From Paraconiothyrium sp. Pb-2020 (Eukaryota > Ascomycota > Dothideomycetes > Pleosporales > Didymosphaeriaceae): a stretch of 64,000 nucleotides of DNA. Where the stretch lies: positions 1,211,768 through 1,275,767 of the forward strand of contig JAJUBI010000007.1 in the NCBI GenBank assembly GCA_022419385.1, written 5' to 3'. The notes beneath the pieces were generated by a model. That model was not told the origin of the DNA and made no database searches. It saw only the letters and a list, made by a program, of their open reading frames with translations. The translations under genes and the position numbers were made by a program. Positions 10,332 through 21,005 of this stretch are shown here, piece after piece; the first letter of the stretch is position 1; every line of letters begins with the position of its first letter.

Positions 10332-11777
10332 CTACCGCCGGCCCAGGTCAATATCCAACACTTTGACCAACCCCTTGCCGTTCTTATGACAATCTACGGT
10401 AGACCCATCGGCCTCTTCACTCGTCTCGTCAAAGAAGGGCTTAATTCCCACCCTAACAGCCTCATCCATCAGTCCCTCAACAACACCTTTACATTCCTCG
10501 CCCGTTTGTCGAAAGTCCGGAAATGCGTTGACTTCCAACAACCACGTCCTCAGCTCCCCGTCATCTTCAATACCGAGCATGAAATCCAACCCAAAGATCT
10601 CAAATGCATTCGGTAGCGACTGGAAATGAATCGACATGCCGCGTGCTGCGGCTTCGAAGAGTTCTCCCGTACTTGCACAAATCTGTCTGAAAATCTCATC
10701 CTTCCACTGGGAAGCGGGTGGTACCGGAGTCGAAGCTTCCATGGCTTCGTTCGAAGGCGGATTAAGGGGCTGCTCTGGTATTCTGTCGGGTAGATTCCAG
10801 AACAGACCAACATTCCCCTCCCGCTCGCCCGTCTCTTGCAAACACGTATTCGTCAGATGTGCTCTCAGCGCATCTTCCGCGTGTGCCTCGAAGGTTGTAG
10901 ACGAGGGCGGGGTGTAGGGCCGCGCGGCGAAGAGCGCAAGCATGGGCCGGTAAACGTAGATTTGAAGAGCGCCGGTTGCGAGGACGTAAGCCCTGATATG
11001 GAATTTGTGGGTAGCGCATGAGGAGGTAGAGATAGAGGATGGTGGGGCGAGGAGGAGAGGCGGGTGGATGTAGGGCTGCGCAATGAAATGGCGGAGTTGA
11101 GATGTTATAATGCCGCCTCCATCTCTCTCATCGTGGCCAGGCTCCTCCTTCACAGGCGATAAAGAAGCGGATCCCGCGTCGCTCCGTGCATCGTCCTCTT
11201 CCTCTTCCTCCTCATCAGACTCAGGATCCCACCCCTCAAAAATCCGCGTCAACTCTTCCTCTGAGCTAAACAGCCGGATGCCCTGTCCCCTCTCACTCAT
11301 TCCCGGCTTCAAAATCCACCACTCCTTCCTCTTTTGTTCCTCGCTCCGCCTCCAGCTCTCATGCAGCTCCCATGCCTCCACAAGCGCATCATCCAAAAAC
11401 TCTGCATAATCAACTTCGAACTCCACACTTGGCTTAACATGCTTCGCGAGCACGGACTGAGGATGCTTTACAATCCAATTCGCGACCGTGGTAGAAAGAT
11501 AATGCTTCCGTATCAGCGCCTTCCTGATAACGTACGCGTTGGCTAGGCTAGTCGTCGAGTGTTGGAGTATGTGCTCGAAGTTTATGGTTTCGTATTGTAC
11601 CCACTGGAGGACGCGCGAAGATTTAGACGGAATAGCGTCAAATTCGGAGACCAATTCTATTGTCTCTGATGGGAAGTGTTTTTGGATGGCGGCGACGATG
11701 AGGGGTTGCACATAAGGATCTTCGTAATTGACCAGTGCGTATATCTTATTGTCTTTCAGTGGAGGTGCTGTAGCCAT
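10332..11777 (-). CDS. Tubulin-tyrosine ligase (TTL) domain protein
   Basis: Single-exon 481-aa protein, ATG 11777. The ATP-grasp TTL fold is recognisable from WWILKPGMSERGQGIRLFSS (phosphate-binding lysine and glycine loop, about residues 150-170), then FIAQPYIHPPLLL, KFHIRAYVLATGALQIYVYR, and the metal-binding end FEIFGLDFMLGIEDDGELRTWLLEVNAFPDF, here quoted in parts: FGLDFML with the aspartate and LLEVNAFPDF with the E and N ligands. An acidic low-complexity insert (runs of E and D) sits near residues 185-215. Fungi generally lack tubulin detyrosination, so the modified substrate is unknown; the closest named relative is the TTL half of yeast Pby1, a P-body-associated protein. Family is certain, role is not. 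Confidence 0.9.
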   Translation of the reverse strand: MATAPPLKDNKIYALVNYEDPYVQPLIVAAIQKHFPSETIELVSEFDAIPSKSSRVLQWVQYETINFEHILQHSTTSLANAYVIRKALIRKHYLSTTVANWIVKHPQSVLAKHVKPSVEFEVDYAEFLDDALVEAWELHESWRRSEEQKRKEWWILKPGMSERGQGIRLFSSEEELTRIFEGWDPESDEEEEEEDDARSDAGSASLSPVKEEPGHDERDGGGIITSQLRHFIAQPYIHPPLLLAPPSSISTSSCATHKFHIRAYVLATGALQIYVYRPMLALFAARPYTPPSSTTFEAHAEDALRAHLTNTCLQETGEREGNVGLFWNLPDRIPEQPLNPPSNEAMEASTPVPPASQWKDEIFRQICASTGELFEAAARGMSIHFQSLPNAFEIFGLDFMLGIEDDGELRTWLLEVNAFPDFRQTGEECKGVVEGLMDEAVRVGIKPFFDETSEEADGSTVDCHKNGKGLVKVLDIDLGRR

Positions 11778-12174
11778 TATAGAAAGTGAAGTCGGTAGCC
11801 GGGGGCATGCAGTCCCCGATGCTATCTCTTTCTGGTTTGTTTGGGATAATTTGATCTGCTGGCTTCTGGGACAGGTAACACGTAGGGTAATAAGACGAGT
11901 AGCGAATGCACGATACTGGCCGAATTTTCAATGTATAGTTGCCGCTTTAAGCAGTGTTCGTGGGTATTGGGAAATCAAAAGGTCGTTCGACAGCTCCTGC
12001 TCGACCAAAAAGCTGCACCTTCACTCGCTTAGTGGCCCGAGCTTAATCCAGCCAATCAGAGCAAGACTACCTATGCACGCCAGAACGCCCCATGAGCAGC
12101 TCATCTCGGGCGTAAACAAAAGAAACCCTACTCGTGGATATCAGAAGCCGAGTAACCAAAGCAATCCCTGGGAA
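11778..12174. other. Intergenic between TTL gene start and MCM10 stop
   Basis: Both flanking genes are on the minus strand, so this 397-bp stretch should carry the promoter of the TTL-like gene and the 3' end of MCM10. I see no additional gene. Confidence 0.45.
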
Positions 12175-14504
12175 TCAAACAACCTCCAGATCATCATCAT
12201 CATCATCATCCATGGCCGCAATTAGCCCTACGTCCATTGTGCCCAAGCTGTCCCTTCCTGGCTCCCTGATCCCCTTTTCTGGTAACAGTAACCTTGCTTT
12301 CTTCTTCGCGGGACTTGGTTCTCTGGTACCGCGCATGGAAGAAGCGGGTTCCTTTTTGCTGGGAGAGAGCAGGAGGCCGCGCTTGCCGGCGCCGCCCCAG
12401 CCTACAGGCTCGTTTGAAGCGGTGGATTTACCAGAGATGGCGCGCTTACGCTTAGCAAGGCCACGATCTAATGAAACATCTTCTGCTCGCTTGTTAAGGA
12501 GCCCGAGCACGTCGCTTGACGATGAGGTTTCCGATGGCTTGGTGGTGAAGGGGTCGTTGAGCGCGGTGGTAGAACGGGAAGACTGCGATTGCATAGCTGG
12601 AGCTGAAGTCAACGCAGCGCGCCTCATATAGTCCCCGCCAGCACCACTACCCAGATCGCCCAGCCTTCGTGCCAACTCGCGCTCCTTCTCTTTCTCAGCA
12701 AGCTGCTTGCGATGCTTTTCAGCGCGATCTGTGACATGGTATGGCTGTTCGTCTCGATCTAGTAATCTCGCGGAACTGCCGGCGCCAGGTGTGATGTACA
12801 TAGTCTCGTGGAGAAAGGCGTCGTGATATCTGCCTTCTCGCTTCAGCTCATCGCCTTTGCTTCTCCCTCGACCAGCACCAAAAAACATGCCGCCCCGCCT
12901 TTCTCCAGGTCCTTTGCCAAAGCCGGTCATAGTGTTGACTTCCATCCGGCCGCGTTTACTTTTCTCGACTTGAAGTGAGATGTGGAAGTCGCAAAACTCG
13001 GTCTTACGTCCGTCGATCCACTGCGCGCATTCTTTACCGTCTTTCCGCATCGCATGGCAAAAGTCTAGATCTCGCGCTGAGCCGATCTCAAGCACAGTAT
13101 CATCGGAGCTGGTGAGCTTGAGAGAGAATTTGGTTGAGCCACGATCGCGCGGTGGCAGAATGTCGGGGTTCAAGATAGCGATCAGTGTCCCAGGCGTCAG
13201 TTTCCAGTATTTAGAAAACCCAGTATCGAAGAGAAACAGCTGGAGCTCCCACTTGAGATCCGTCAACGTAATGATCATAAACTTGTTCGTGGCATGCGCG
13301 TCCTCGTCTTGGTCACCTGAGGATCTCTGTTTGACTGCATTCTTGGTAGCCATTGGCGATGACTTCGCTGCTATGACGCCCATGACTACATAGTCGTTTT
13401 CCATGTCTGGTGGATCATACTCGGGCGCTTTGACGGTCTTCAAGAGCTGCGGTATCGTCACGACAGTCTTGCCCTCCAGTGTCCGGGTCACTACATTGTG
13501 TTGCATCTCTCGGGACTTCAAGTGCAGGCCAGAGAGTGATTCGAAGCTGGGGGCGTCCGCACTGTCGTCAAGCTGAGAAATCTCCGCATACTTGGCTGCT
13601 GTAGCTGTGGAGCCGACACCCCTTGACGATGGTCTTGAAACCGCAGATGACGTTCGTGAAGCATCCAGCCTTCCAGATAAAGTCGATCCTGGCCTTGGCG
13701 TCAAAGTGTCTCGCGGATTACTGATGTGCCGGCTTTGTGCTAGGCTTTTACCTCCAGATAAAGCGTTCTCTGAGCTTCTCGTTCCTGAGCTTGACGAAGA
13801 GGCTGCTCTGGAAGCTGGCCTGTCCTTCACACCCTCAATGCTCTGCAAGCCGAAACCAACACTCCTGCTCTTCTCGATCCTCGCCTGCTTCTCTTCGCGC
13901 TCTCTTTCCTTGTTCCTGCTGTCCGCGATCCTCTCGCTGAAACTCTTGATCTTTGTTGCCTCTACAACCGGAGCTGATCCTGTCCGCGAATGCCTCCCTG
14001 CCGCAGTCCTGCTTGATAAGCTCGACGCCCGCTTGAGACTGACATCATGTGCTCTCAAGCCTTTATCAATACCAAGCAGAACCCTCGCAGGGCTTCTCTG
14101 CTCCTCAGGTTCCCGCCTATTCCGCGCAGGCGACACCGGAACCTGCACTTCGGATTGTGGCCTGGGAATTTCTACTCTCCTCGCACTTGACGCCGTACCT
14201 AGTCGCGAATTTATGCGTGTGGTATCCGTCTCTCCATCGTCAGCCGTTTTCTTCGCTTTCTGCAACTTCTTGAGCTTCAACCGTGCCTCGATGGCCTGAA
14301 GTTTGAGCTGCAGCGTCTCCTCGTCTTCCTCTTCCTCATCTTCTGAGATTGCGGACTCGATACGCGACATGGGGCGGCGCTTGCTGGGCGAGGGCGATGT
14401 AGAATTGCGTTGACGTTGGTTTTCGTACTTCCTGCGCGCAGAGGGCGACAATAGCACGGCGTGATGCGGAGATCTTGGCGGCCAGACGGGTGCCTCTTTC
14501 GGTG
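12175..14504 (-). CDS. MCM10: DNA replication factor Mcm10 (5' exon not resolved)
   Basis: Mcm10 binds DNA, CMG helicase and polymerase alpha at replication origins. The long exon shows the Mcm10 signature: the OB-fold region (from EYDPPDMENDYVVMGVIAAK) followed by the zinc finger CHAMRKDGKECAQWIDGR then KTEFCDFHI, with three Cys and one His as ligands. The N-terminus has an acidic coiled-coil segment, and the C-terminus is basic and disordered, ending in a run of aspartates and LEVV. The open frame continues upstream past a GTG at 14457 and still encodes VWPPRSPHHAVLLSPSARRK, typical of fungal Mcm10 N-termini, until a TTCTAG that looks like an intron acceptor just before 14504. The true ATG therefore lies in a short upstream exon I could not place. 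At least 776 aa. Confidence 0.92.
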
Positions 14505-14973
14505 CTAGAATTCATCAGCTCCCAAGGTCATAGCAATGCGCCATAGTAATGCGCCAATCGATTACGAACCCCTCGACTTTGGGCTCTCCCTGACGATCAT
14601 AACTGTAGGGTAGGCACGCGATGCGCTCGGGGCAACTCGCCCATATCCTTCGCCAGGACCCCACGCATGCGCTGTGACACAAATACGAACGCGGGAGAGG
14701 AATATAACAGAAGAGAAACGGGTGGACGGCGTGTGTCTGATTCAGTGATTTGTTGTCCGACGTGCAGCTAAGTGTTATTTGGCGTTCGATTAAGGTTGGC
14801 ATGAAACAGACCAGGGTGACGCGAGACAACGCGCCAGGATTGGCTTCCACAGACGCGACGCGTCCCCCAACTTGTAACTCCGAAATCTTACAACTGCACA
14901 GCACATATTTGGCGGTAGACATAGTCGAGGTGTATACTAGGGAATATTATACGGCCAGTCACATACTCGAACA
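14505..14973. promoter_or_regulatory. Divergent region between MCM10 and RNH202
   Basis: This 469-bp stretch should contain the first exon and intron of MCM10 on the minus strand and the promoters of both genes. ACGCGACGCG and ACGCGTCCC occur near 14850-14865; these contain the ACGCG core of the fungal G1/S MBF site, which would suit two replication-related genes, but this is sequence resemblance only. Confidence 0.45.
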
Positions 14974-16317
14974 ATGGCGCGCACACGCTCCAAACCCAAG
15001 CCCACAACCACGAAAGAAACTACGCCCGAACCTCCGCAATCCAAAGCGAAGCCGCTACCACCATCCACCACGAACCCGCCGAAGCTCTTCGTGCTTCCGA
15101 AAGACACATCGCACGAGTCGCGCATAGTAACGCTTGAAAATCCCGCCAATGGCACACCCTCACGGTACTACTTCTGTCCAAGCAAGGGCTTCTACGAGTT
15201 CACGCGCATCGCGGCGCCAAAGAAGGACTGCAAGAGTTGGTTAGTAACACCCAATGAGGTATCAGACATTGGATCAAAGGATGATCAAGCGAAGGAGGAG
15301 CATAACACACAAGAACTGGACGCAGAAGCACAATTAGGTGGCGGTTATGTTACCAACAAGGCGGACATGTTCCTTGCTACACCCATCGACCTTCTTTTCC
15401 TTATCTTACCTGCGTTGGCACCGAAAGCCGGTGCTAAGCAAGGCGAGAAACAACATTTACTCTCATTCGAAGACCATCTCGACACCCTTGCCTCCCCATC
15501 ACGGCAATGGAAAGTCCTCTTCTCGCAACACCAAGGGCTGAAAGACATGATTGAGCGTCGGATGACTACAGTATGCGATACCGTGACTGCCGGAGAAGAA
15601 ACAATGTACCGATTGTCACATGCGAAACTCATTGAGGTGTTGGGGAAGAAGGCGGAGCGCATGTGCGCAAAGGGCCTACCGCCTTCTATGGAAGAAAGAT
15701 TTATCAAAACAGCGCTCGAAGTTCCCGTCATGAACGTCCTACGATCAGACACCTTCACCGCTACCTCAACCCCAGCATCTTCAGATTCGCAAACCACTAC
15801 TGTCTCAACCCTTAACCGAACAGAGAGTGATCTCTCAACAACCACCACCGTAGAATCCCAATCAACCTCTTTCACCTCCGCCACATCTTTCACCTCCACC
15901 AATCAAGATATCGCCGCAAAACCCGCCCTTGAGACCCCACCTGGGATCCCTCACCTCCTCCGCCTTCGCACACTCTCACCTACCTCACCACCTCCTACCT
16001 CCCGCCCTCCCTTCATCCTCTCATTAGGTCCTCCCCTATCCCCGATTTCACATCCCTAGACGCGCACCTTGCCTCCCTTGCGAAGCCGCGCAGAAGCGCT
16101 CGCGTTACGCTCGATATCAGACAACATCTCGCGCAAACGCGGGCACGATGAGGACGAGGGCGCGATTATGGAGCGCGAGGAGAAGAAGAGGAAGAAGGAG
16201 GAAGAAGAGAAGAAGAAGAAAGGGGAGAGTAGGGCGGTTAAGCAGCTGAAGAAAGTAGATACGAGTGGCATGAAAAAGCTAAGTAACTTTTTCACAAAGG
16301 CGGGGAAGAAGACTTGA
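14974..16317 (+). CDS. RNH202: Ribonuclease H2 subunit B, with two apparent compensating frameshifts
   Basis: RNase H2 removes ribonucleotides from DNA; subunit B is a non-catalytic scaffold. After a basic disordered N-terminus (MARTRSKPKP), the triple-barrel region reads KLFVLPKDTSHESRIVTLEN and RYYFCPSKGFYEFTR, followed by NKADMFLATPIDLLFLILPAL, a highly conserved subunit B motif. The frame read from 14974 stops at 16057-16059. However, family-like sequence continues in a second frame from 15972 to 16085 (starting TLTYLTTSYLPPSLHPLI, ending DAHLASLAK), then returns to the first frame from 16087 (RAEALALRSISDNISRKRG) to the stop at 16315-16317, with a KKADTSGMKKLS-like end. No intron fits. 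Either two sequence errors or a real mutation with partial rescue. Expected intact length is about 447 aa. Confidence 0.85.
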
Positions 16318-17797
16318 TTGTGACGGCGTTTTATATGTACTATGTGGGGAGGATTTGGGGGTGGGAGGGCACCTCGGGCGTTGGGCGTTGGGCCTCAACA
16401 TACTTGGACGAGCGAGGAGGGAGGAATGGTATGGGGTTGTATACCACAAAAACCTTACGTACCTGCTTGGAAAGATACATTTTCTATCACCGACCGCAAC
16501 GAAACTCTTCACGCCCGCTACTGAACCTACATGAATGACAAGGGTCCTACAGACATCATCTTCCACCTCGATTCCATCCATCAAAGTTAGTCCATGTCAC
16601 AAGGTTCCTCAATATCGATACTCATCCCAGCCTAGCACGCGCTCTTCCCGCTACCTAATGCACTCCTCGTGTTCCCCTCGCTGGCCGTATCACCAAGTGC
16701 ATCCTTAATTTCAATTGTGCAAACCATCAAAGCCAACCCTAATGGAAATAGGCAGATTACTGTGAGCCTGTAATAGGATGTTCAGCAGACGCTTGTCTTT
16801 AGCCCATACGTCACTCAGGTTAACGAGGCCCTGATGTTGAATACCTTGGTGGACATCGGGCAAACTACGTACTGCCACGCAGAACTCGTGAGAAACGGAG
16901 CTAAAGTTATCAAAGCTCTCATAAGACAGGAGAACCATGGTCTTGTCCACTTATGTACTCGTACGAGGTGTAGATGTGGATGCAAACACCAAACCAATTT
17001 ATCTGGATGACTGCGTCGGGTTTCTGTAACTTCAGAAAATGCTACATGTTCGAGAAGATCAGTCGTACCGTTCATCGTTAGGCAGTCGAAGAAAGCTGAC
17101 ATGGGACGCTGGTTTCTTCCTGAGCTGATATGGAGTTTATCATAAAGGGGACATCAGAGGCTTGTCGGGCTATACTTTTGAGAGATCCATCAGGGACATG
17201 GCGCAGACCTGGAACGATTTATAAGTCGGGATAGCTTGTAGTGCATGCATGAGCTTGCCGGGCATGGGTGGATCGAACAGACTGTCTGCGATGCGAAGAG
17301 GCACACTAGAACCAGGTGATGTATTTCGTGCCTACATACTGACCTTCGGTAATGGACACGTCAACTGGTGTATTTCGCAGAGTGTGTAACAAAAGGCAGC
17401 AAACCGCGAGGTACAAAGGAAGGTCATACGTCAATCCAGTTCGTGAGGAAGCAGTCACTGACCAATCATCACATCCGCGTCAGCCCTGTGTCGATCCTGC
17501 CGGTTCCGCTGCCTCCATCAGCCCTCGGGGGCGCCACCACTAACGCAGCCGCCTAACCGATACCTGCCGTTCACGGAAAGTCTACTTGGATATCGCTCTG
17601 CCCAAGCCTCGCTGGCTGGGCGGAGCGCGATTATCAGCCCTGGCTTTTCGACTCAGATATCCTGACGTTATGACTGCGGACACGGATAGACGAAGGATGA
17701 CCTGGCGTATACATGTAAGACGGTGCCTGGAGTCAGTCGATTTCAAGTCCCAGGTATCCTGTGATCTTGATTGTAGTCACTGAATCGATCGATTACC
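16318..17797. other. Intergenic, no supported gene
   Basis: Nearly 1.5 kb downstream of RNH202 with only short ORFs in mixed frames. The ORF on the minus strand around 16711-17102 is fragmented and has no family resemblance. I see no RNA gene or repeat. Confidence 0.5.
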
Positions 17798-18247
17798 ATG
17801 ACAAGCCGGCACCGTTCCAGCACCATGGACGTCAAGCAGCAGCAGAATGGCCGGGAATATCACGGTTATGGCGACGCGGGTAAATTGCACCTTGGGCTCC
17901 CTGATCGTCAAGCTCATTGTGAAACAGCGCAACCACAAGACGTGCAAGACGTGCGCGGCTCTGCCTCGTCGACACGAAATCGCTCCATGTCCAACTCCAC
18001 AACACATCTCCACCCTACGGCGTCATCTAGTTCCGCCGCGTCGCACTGGAGCGATCGATCATCGGAACGGCAGCCTAAGATCCGCAGAGTGAGTGGTCAC
18101 TTCAACGCGCCGACACATGTAGAGATCCAGAGACACAAGAAAGATAGGAAAACGAGGGAGACTATTTTAGGTTCTCGAAGGGGTGGAAAGGAGATCTGGG
18201 GGCAGAAGAATTTCGCGAGAAGAGTGAAAGGGTGGTTGTCGTTTTGA
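17798..18247 (+). CDS. Possible small basic protein, 149 aa, unknown
   Basis: An ATG-initiated open frame with Ser-rich middle (HLHPTASSSSAASHWSDRSS) and a basic end ILGSRRGGKEIWGQKNFARR followed by VKGWLSF. A second plausible start is the internal ATG at 17825 (MDVKQQQNG). I do not recognise it. A competing plus-strand frame and a minus-strand frame of 78-81 codons overlap its first half, so coding status is uncertain. The C-terminal half looks more protein-like than the N-terminal half, which may include misread intron or leader. Confidence 0.32.
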   Translation: MTSRHRSSTMDVKQQQNGREYHGYGDAGKLHLGLPDRQAHCETAQPQDVQDVRGSASSTRNRSMSNSTTHLHPTASSSSAASHWSDRSSERQPKIRRVSGHFNAPTHVEIQRHKKDRKTRETILGSRRGGKEIWGQKNFARRVKGWLSF

Positions 18248-18846
18248 GAGCAGAAAACAACGCCATGCCCCTGACGCCGACAGCATCTGTTGTACACATC
18301 ACCCCGGCTTCTAGGCGGCTGCATTGTGCCACATGGAATTTAAGATTCCCATCATTCACAGAGTCTCATTCGTTTCACATAGCATCCTTATCACGACCGT
18401 GACATCATCACTACGCAAGCCCCCGTGATCTTATCCCGCATCTCGCGCACCCCGGACCCCACAACGTTACGCCGGACCCACACCTCAGCCGCTCGCACGT
18501 TGGCGGGACGCCCGAATTCCTGCTTTTGCATGCCACGCGTGAAACACCATCGTCGCAAGAGGCAATTCCGTCGCTGTTCCTGCATTTTCAAGGCAGCCAT
18601 CACTGATTGGCCGATCATCATTACCGCTTCCGGTCGTGATGGACAAAGCTCGGACATGACGTCGCGAACTGGTATGCAACTTGTTATACGTCTGTGAATT
18701 GCGGCTGCGAGAACGACAGCAAACTTGAATATTTAGCTTCATCACAAGCCTTGGTGACTGCAGTGTACTGAGAAACGCACGTCTTGCGCGGGAATACAAG
18801 CAATCAAACAAACACGAATAGGTTCATCACATCAAAAGTCAACGAC
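18248..18846. other. Intergenic between two small ORFs
   Basis: About 600 bp with overlapping short ORFs on both strands and no clear gene. Confidence 0.4.
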
Positions 18847-19233
18847 ATGGACGACTTCCCAAGATCAACAGTTGCTGTCCGCGAACTTTCGCACAACTCA
18901 TCTGCCAATGTCTCAAATCCTCACGCCGCTCCTTCACCATCTCTCTCCAAAATTTCTTCCGAATCTTCACGCCATTCTTGCGAGGCGCCACGCTCTCCTT
19001 CCACCGATAGACGCTCTTCCGAGAGCCTCACATCGTTTCCACCGCCGGGCGACTTCAAGGGCACGGCAGCATTTGACCCTAATGCGCCGCCACCCTATCG
19101 CGAAGAAGACTTCCAGGGAAAGAGCAAAGACGAGGTGCGACAGATGCGCAAGAGAGACTATGCCGTCCAGATTTCGAAATTGATGGGGAAGCAGTTGGTC
19201 AGGGGAATGAATGGAAAGGGTGGAGATAAATGA
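18847..19233 (+). CDS. Small Ser/Pro-rich protein, 128 aa, unknown
   Basis: Starts at ATG 18847 (MDDFPRSTVAVREL); the frame is open further upstream but only from a TTG. The first 70 residues are Ser-rich and disordered (SPSLSKISSESSRHS), followed by a more conserved-looking end: PPPGDFKGTAAFDPNAPPPY, then a charged helix REEDFQGKSKDEVRQMRKRD and YAVQISKLMGKQL. The predicted fold is a disordered adaptor with a PPPY motif, the type of short motif bound by WW domains. I do not recognise the family. Codon phase and composition at the C-terminus support coding. Confidence 0.5.
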   Translation: MDDFPRSTVAVRELSHNSSANVSNPHAAPSPSLSKISSESSRHSCEAPRSPSTDRRSSESLTSFPPPGDFKGTAAFDPNAPPPYREEDFQGKSKDEVRQMRKRDYAVQISKLMGKQLVRGMNGKGGDK

Positions 19234-20480
19234 ATTGCGGGCCGGATCCGAGGAACGGATTGACCGCCTGTGGTTGAACGAAACTTCCTTTCGTCACTGT
19301 ATTAACATTATTTCGTTCTGAACACGTTTATTGAGCGATGGCGTTGGCTTTACTGCTCCGATGCGGCAGATGTACATTAGTCGCGGCAAGGGCCTGCGAA
19401 ACTGGAAAGACGGGAGCCATCCGCATTACCTTTGCGATGGATTGTGTACGATAACGACTCGAGGGGCTACCATCAGTTCCCTGGGTCTAGATATGAAGCA
19501 GTTTCCACGTAAAACTTCAAATCATTATTGTTAATAGGTCGACGCGTCCGTAAAAACATGTTGAAACATCCGCCCCATATCTGAACATGCTGACACCACA
19601 ATCCGTAAGCAGTATTCATTCTGGGTAATATCTTCCTACCCATCTCTGCCACAGTACCGGCCAAAGATTGGTTCAGTAGACATTGACCGAACCCACTTAT
19701 CCTTCCACCGCTCCAATTCACGGTTTTCGCTCTTCGACGAGCACCTCAGTGTTCCAAACCTCATTTCGACTACCTCGTGGTTTTGTCATTGTTCTATCAG
19801 AACATGTCCTGGATGTTTTATAGCAAGCTCTTCGGAGGTACTCAGGCATTGAATAAACGGCGGTGTTGTGGCGAGTATGACGTGCAGGGTCAAGGTGCTT
19901 TGGGGTTGGACCACGACTGCTTGTAGCACTAATAAACATCTTAGATGAATTTCAACGACTCGACCTTAAGAACGTCTCATGCAACGCAGCTGCCTGCACT
20001 ATGCGCCTGTATTTTATACTAGGGTATGACTATGCAAAGGATCCATGGGTAATGTACCGAAGTTGGTGGGTCATAAATTTTGTTGGTGCTAATGTTTGAC
20101 GCTTACACTATCAGCTTTCACAACCTTAAGGTTCGAATTTTATGATCATCTCAGGAAGGTACTTCTATCGTATCACGAGACGACAGCCATGCTAGCCTGT
20201 ATCATTTAGCTCTATATTATGCAGCTTCAGTCTGGTTGCTCGATCACATCAGAACACAGAACCTGACCCAGACGTGGGACTCATCTGTTAGTAATTACGA
20301 AGGTGTTATGATCCAATTCAAGTTACGCGCTCAAGGGCACGCATCGATTTCTTGACTTTTCAGGCATGGTATCAAAAAGAAATAGGATGTATAAACAGTG
20401 CAATTGAGCGAAGAGTTCTGGACTGAGCTACCATTTTCCCTTTCCCCCTCCATTGCTCTTGTACGGTCTCTCCTCTCCCC
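19234..20480. other. Intergenic, no supported gene
   Basis: About 1.25 kb, fairly A/T-rich around 19980-20400, with no ORF above 82 codons and none convincing. Confidence 0.5.
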
Positions 20481-21005
20481 TCATCCACCCGTCTCCACTT
20501 TCTTCTCCTGCAACTCCATCAACCATCTTCCCCTCCCAACCGCCCAACAGCCCTCCAACTCCTCACTCCAGCTGACACCCCCCTCAATCAGTCTCCCGTG
20601 CTCGTCGTACCGTTCGGGCATCATACCCCGACCCTTCCATGATGTCGTTCTTCCCGCACTTGGCCTCGTCACGCCCGACAAGGATGAAGTGGAAGAGGTG
20701 GATGTGCGCTTGGGGCTGGTGATGGCGTACGTGTGTGAGTGTGTGCTAAGTAGGTGGTGTATCCCAGCGCTGGAGAGCGTTTTGGTGATGCGCTTGCGCA
20801 ACGACACTTTCTTTTTCGCCTGGGGTTGTTTCGGGATTGGGGGTGGACTCGGGGGCAGTTGCAGCGCTGGAAGTTGCCTTGAGGTGGACACGCGAGTTGG
20901 CAATGTGGTTGGGGAGGCGGCAGAGTGTTGGCCTGACGAGGGTGCGCTGGATGGCTCTAGGGGAGCTCGCAGGGTCCCGATTGAGAAGCAAGACTTGATT
21001 CCCAT
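20481..21005 (-). CDS. Small basic disordered protein, 174 aa, unknown
   Basis: Single exon from ATG 21005 (MGIKSCFSIGTLRAPLEPSS) to TGA at 20481. A Ser/Pro-rich first half leads to a basic patch KKKVSLRKRITKTLSSAGIH, then an end that looks folded: KGRGMMPERYDEHGRLIEGG followed by VSWSEELEGCWAVGRGRW. N-terminal MGIKSC could be N-myristoylated and palmitoylated (Gly2, Cys6), which is a guess from motif only. A 207-codon plus-strand ORF overlaps it entirely but begins at a TTG and has no protein-like pattern, so I prefer the minus strand. Confidence 0.5.
   Translation of the reverse strand: MGIKSCFSIGTLRAPLEPSSAPSSGQHSAASPTTLPTRVSTSRQLPALQLPPSPPPIPKQPQAKKKVSLRKRITKTLSSAGIHHLLSTHSHTYAITSPKRTSTSSTSSLSGVTRPSAGRTTSWKGRGMMPERYDEHGRLIEGGVSWSEELEGCWAVGRGRWLMELQEKKVETGG

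Noticed and set aside
12190..12215. ATC/TCA trinucleotide repeat
   Set aside because: It encodes the polyaspartate run at the C-terminus of Mcm10 and is not an independent repeat element.
16711..17102. Minus-strand ORFs of 79-95 codons
   Set aside because: They overlap in different frames, with no recognisable domain and no usable splice link between them.
20129..20139. GGTTCGAA word resembling a tRNA B box (also near 29599 and 60564)
   Set aside because: No matching A box, acceptor stem or terminator can be folded around any of the three.
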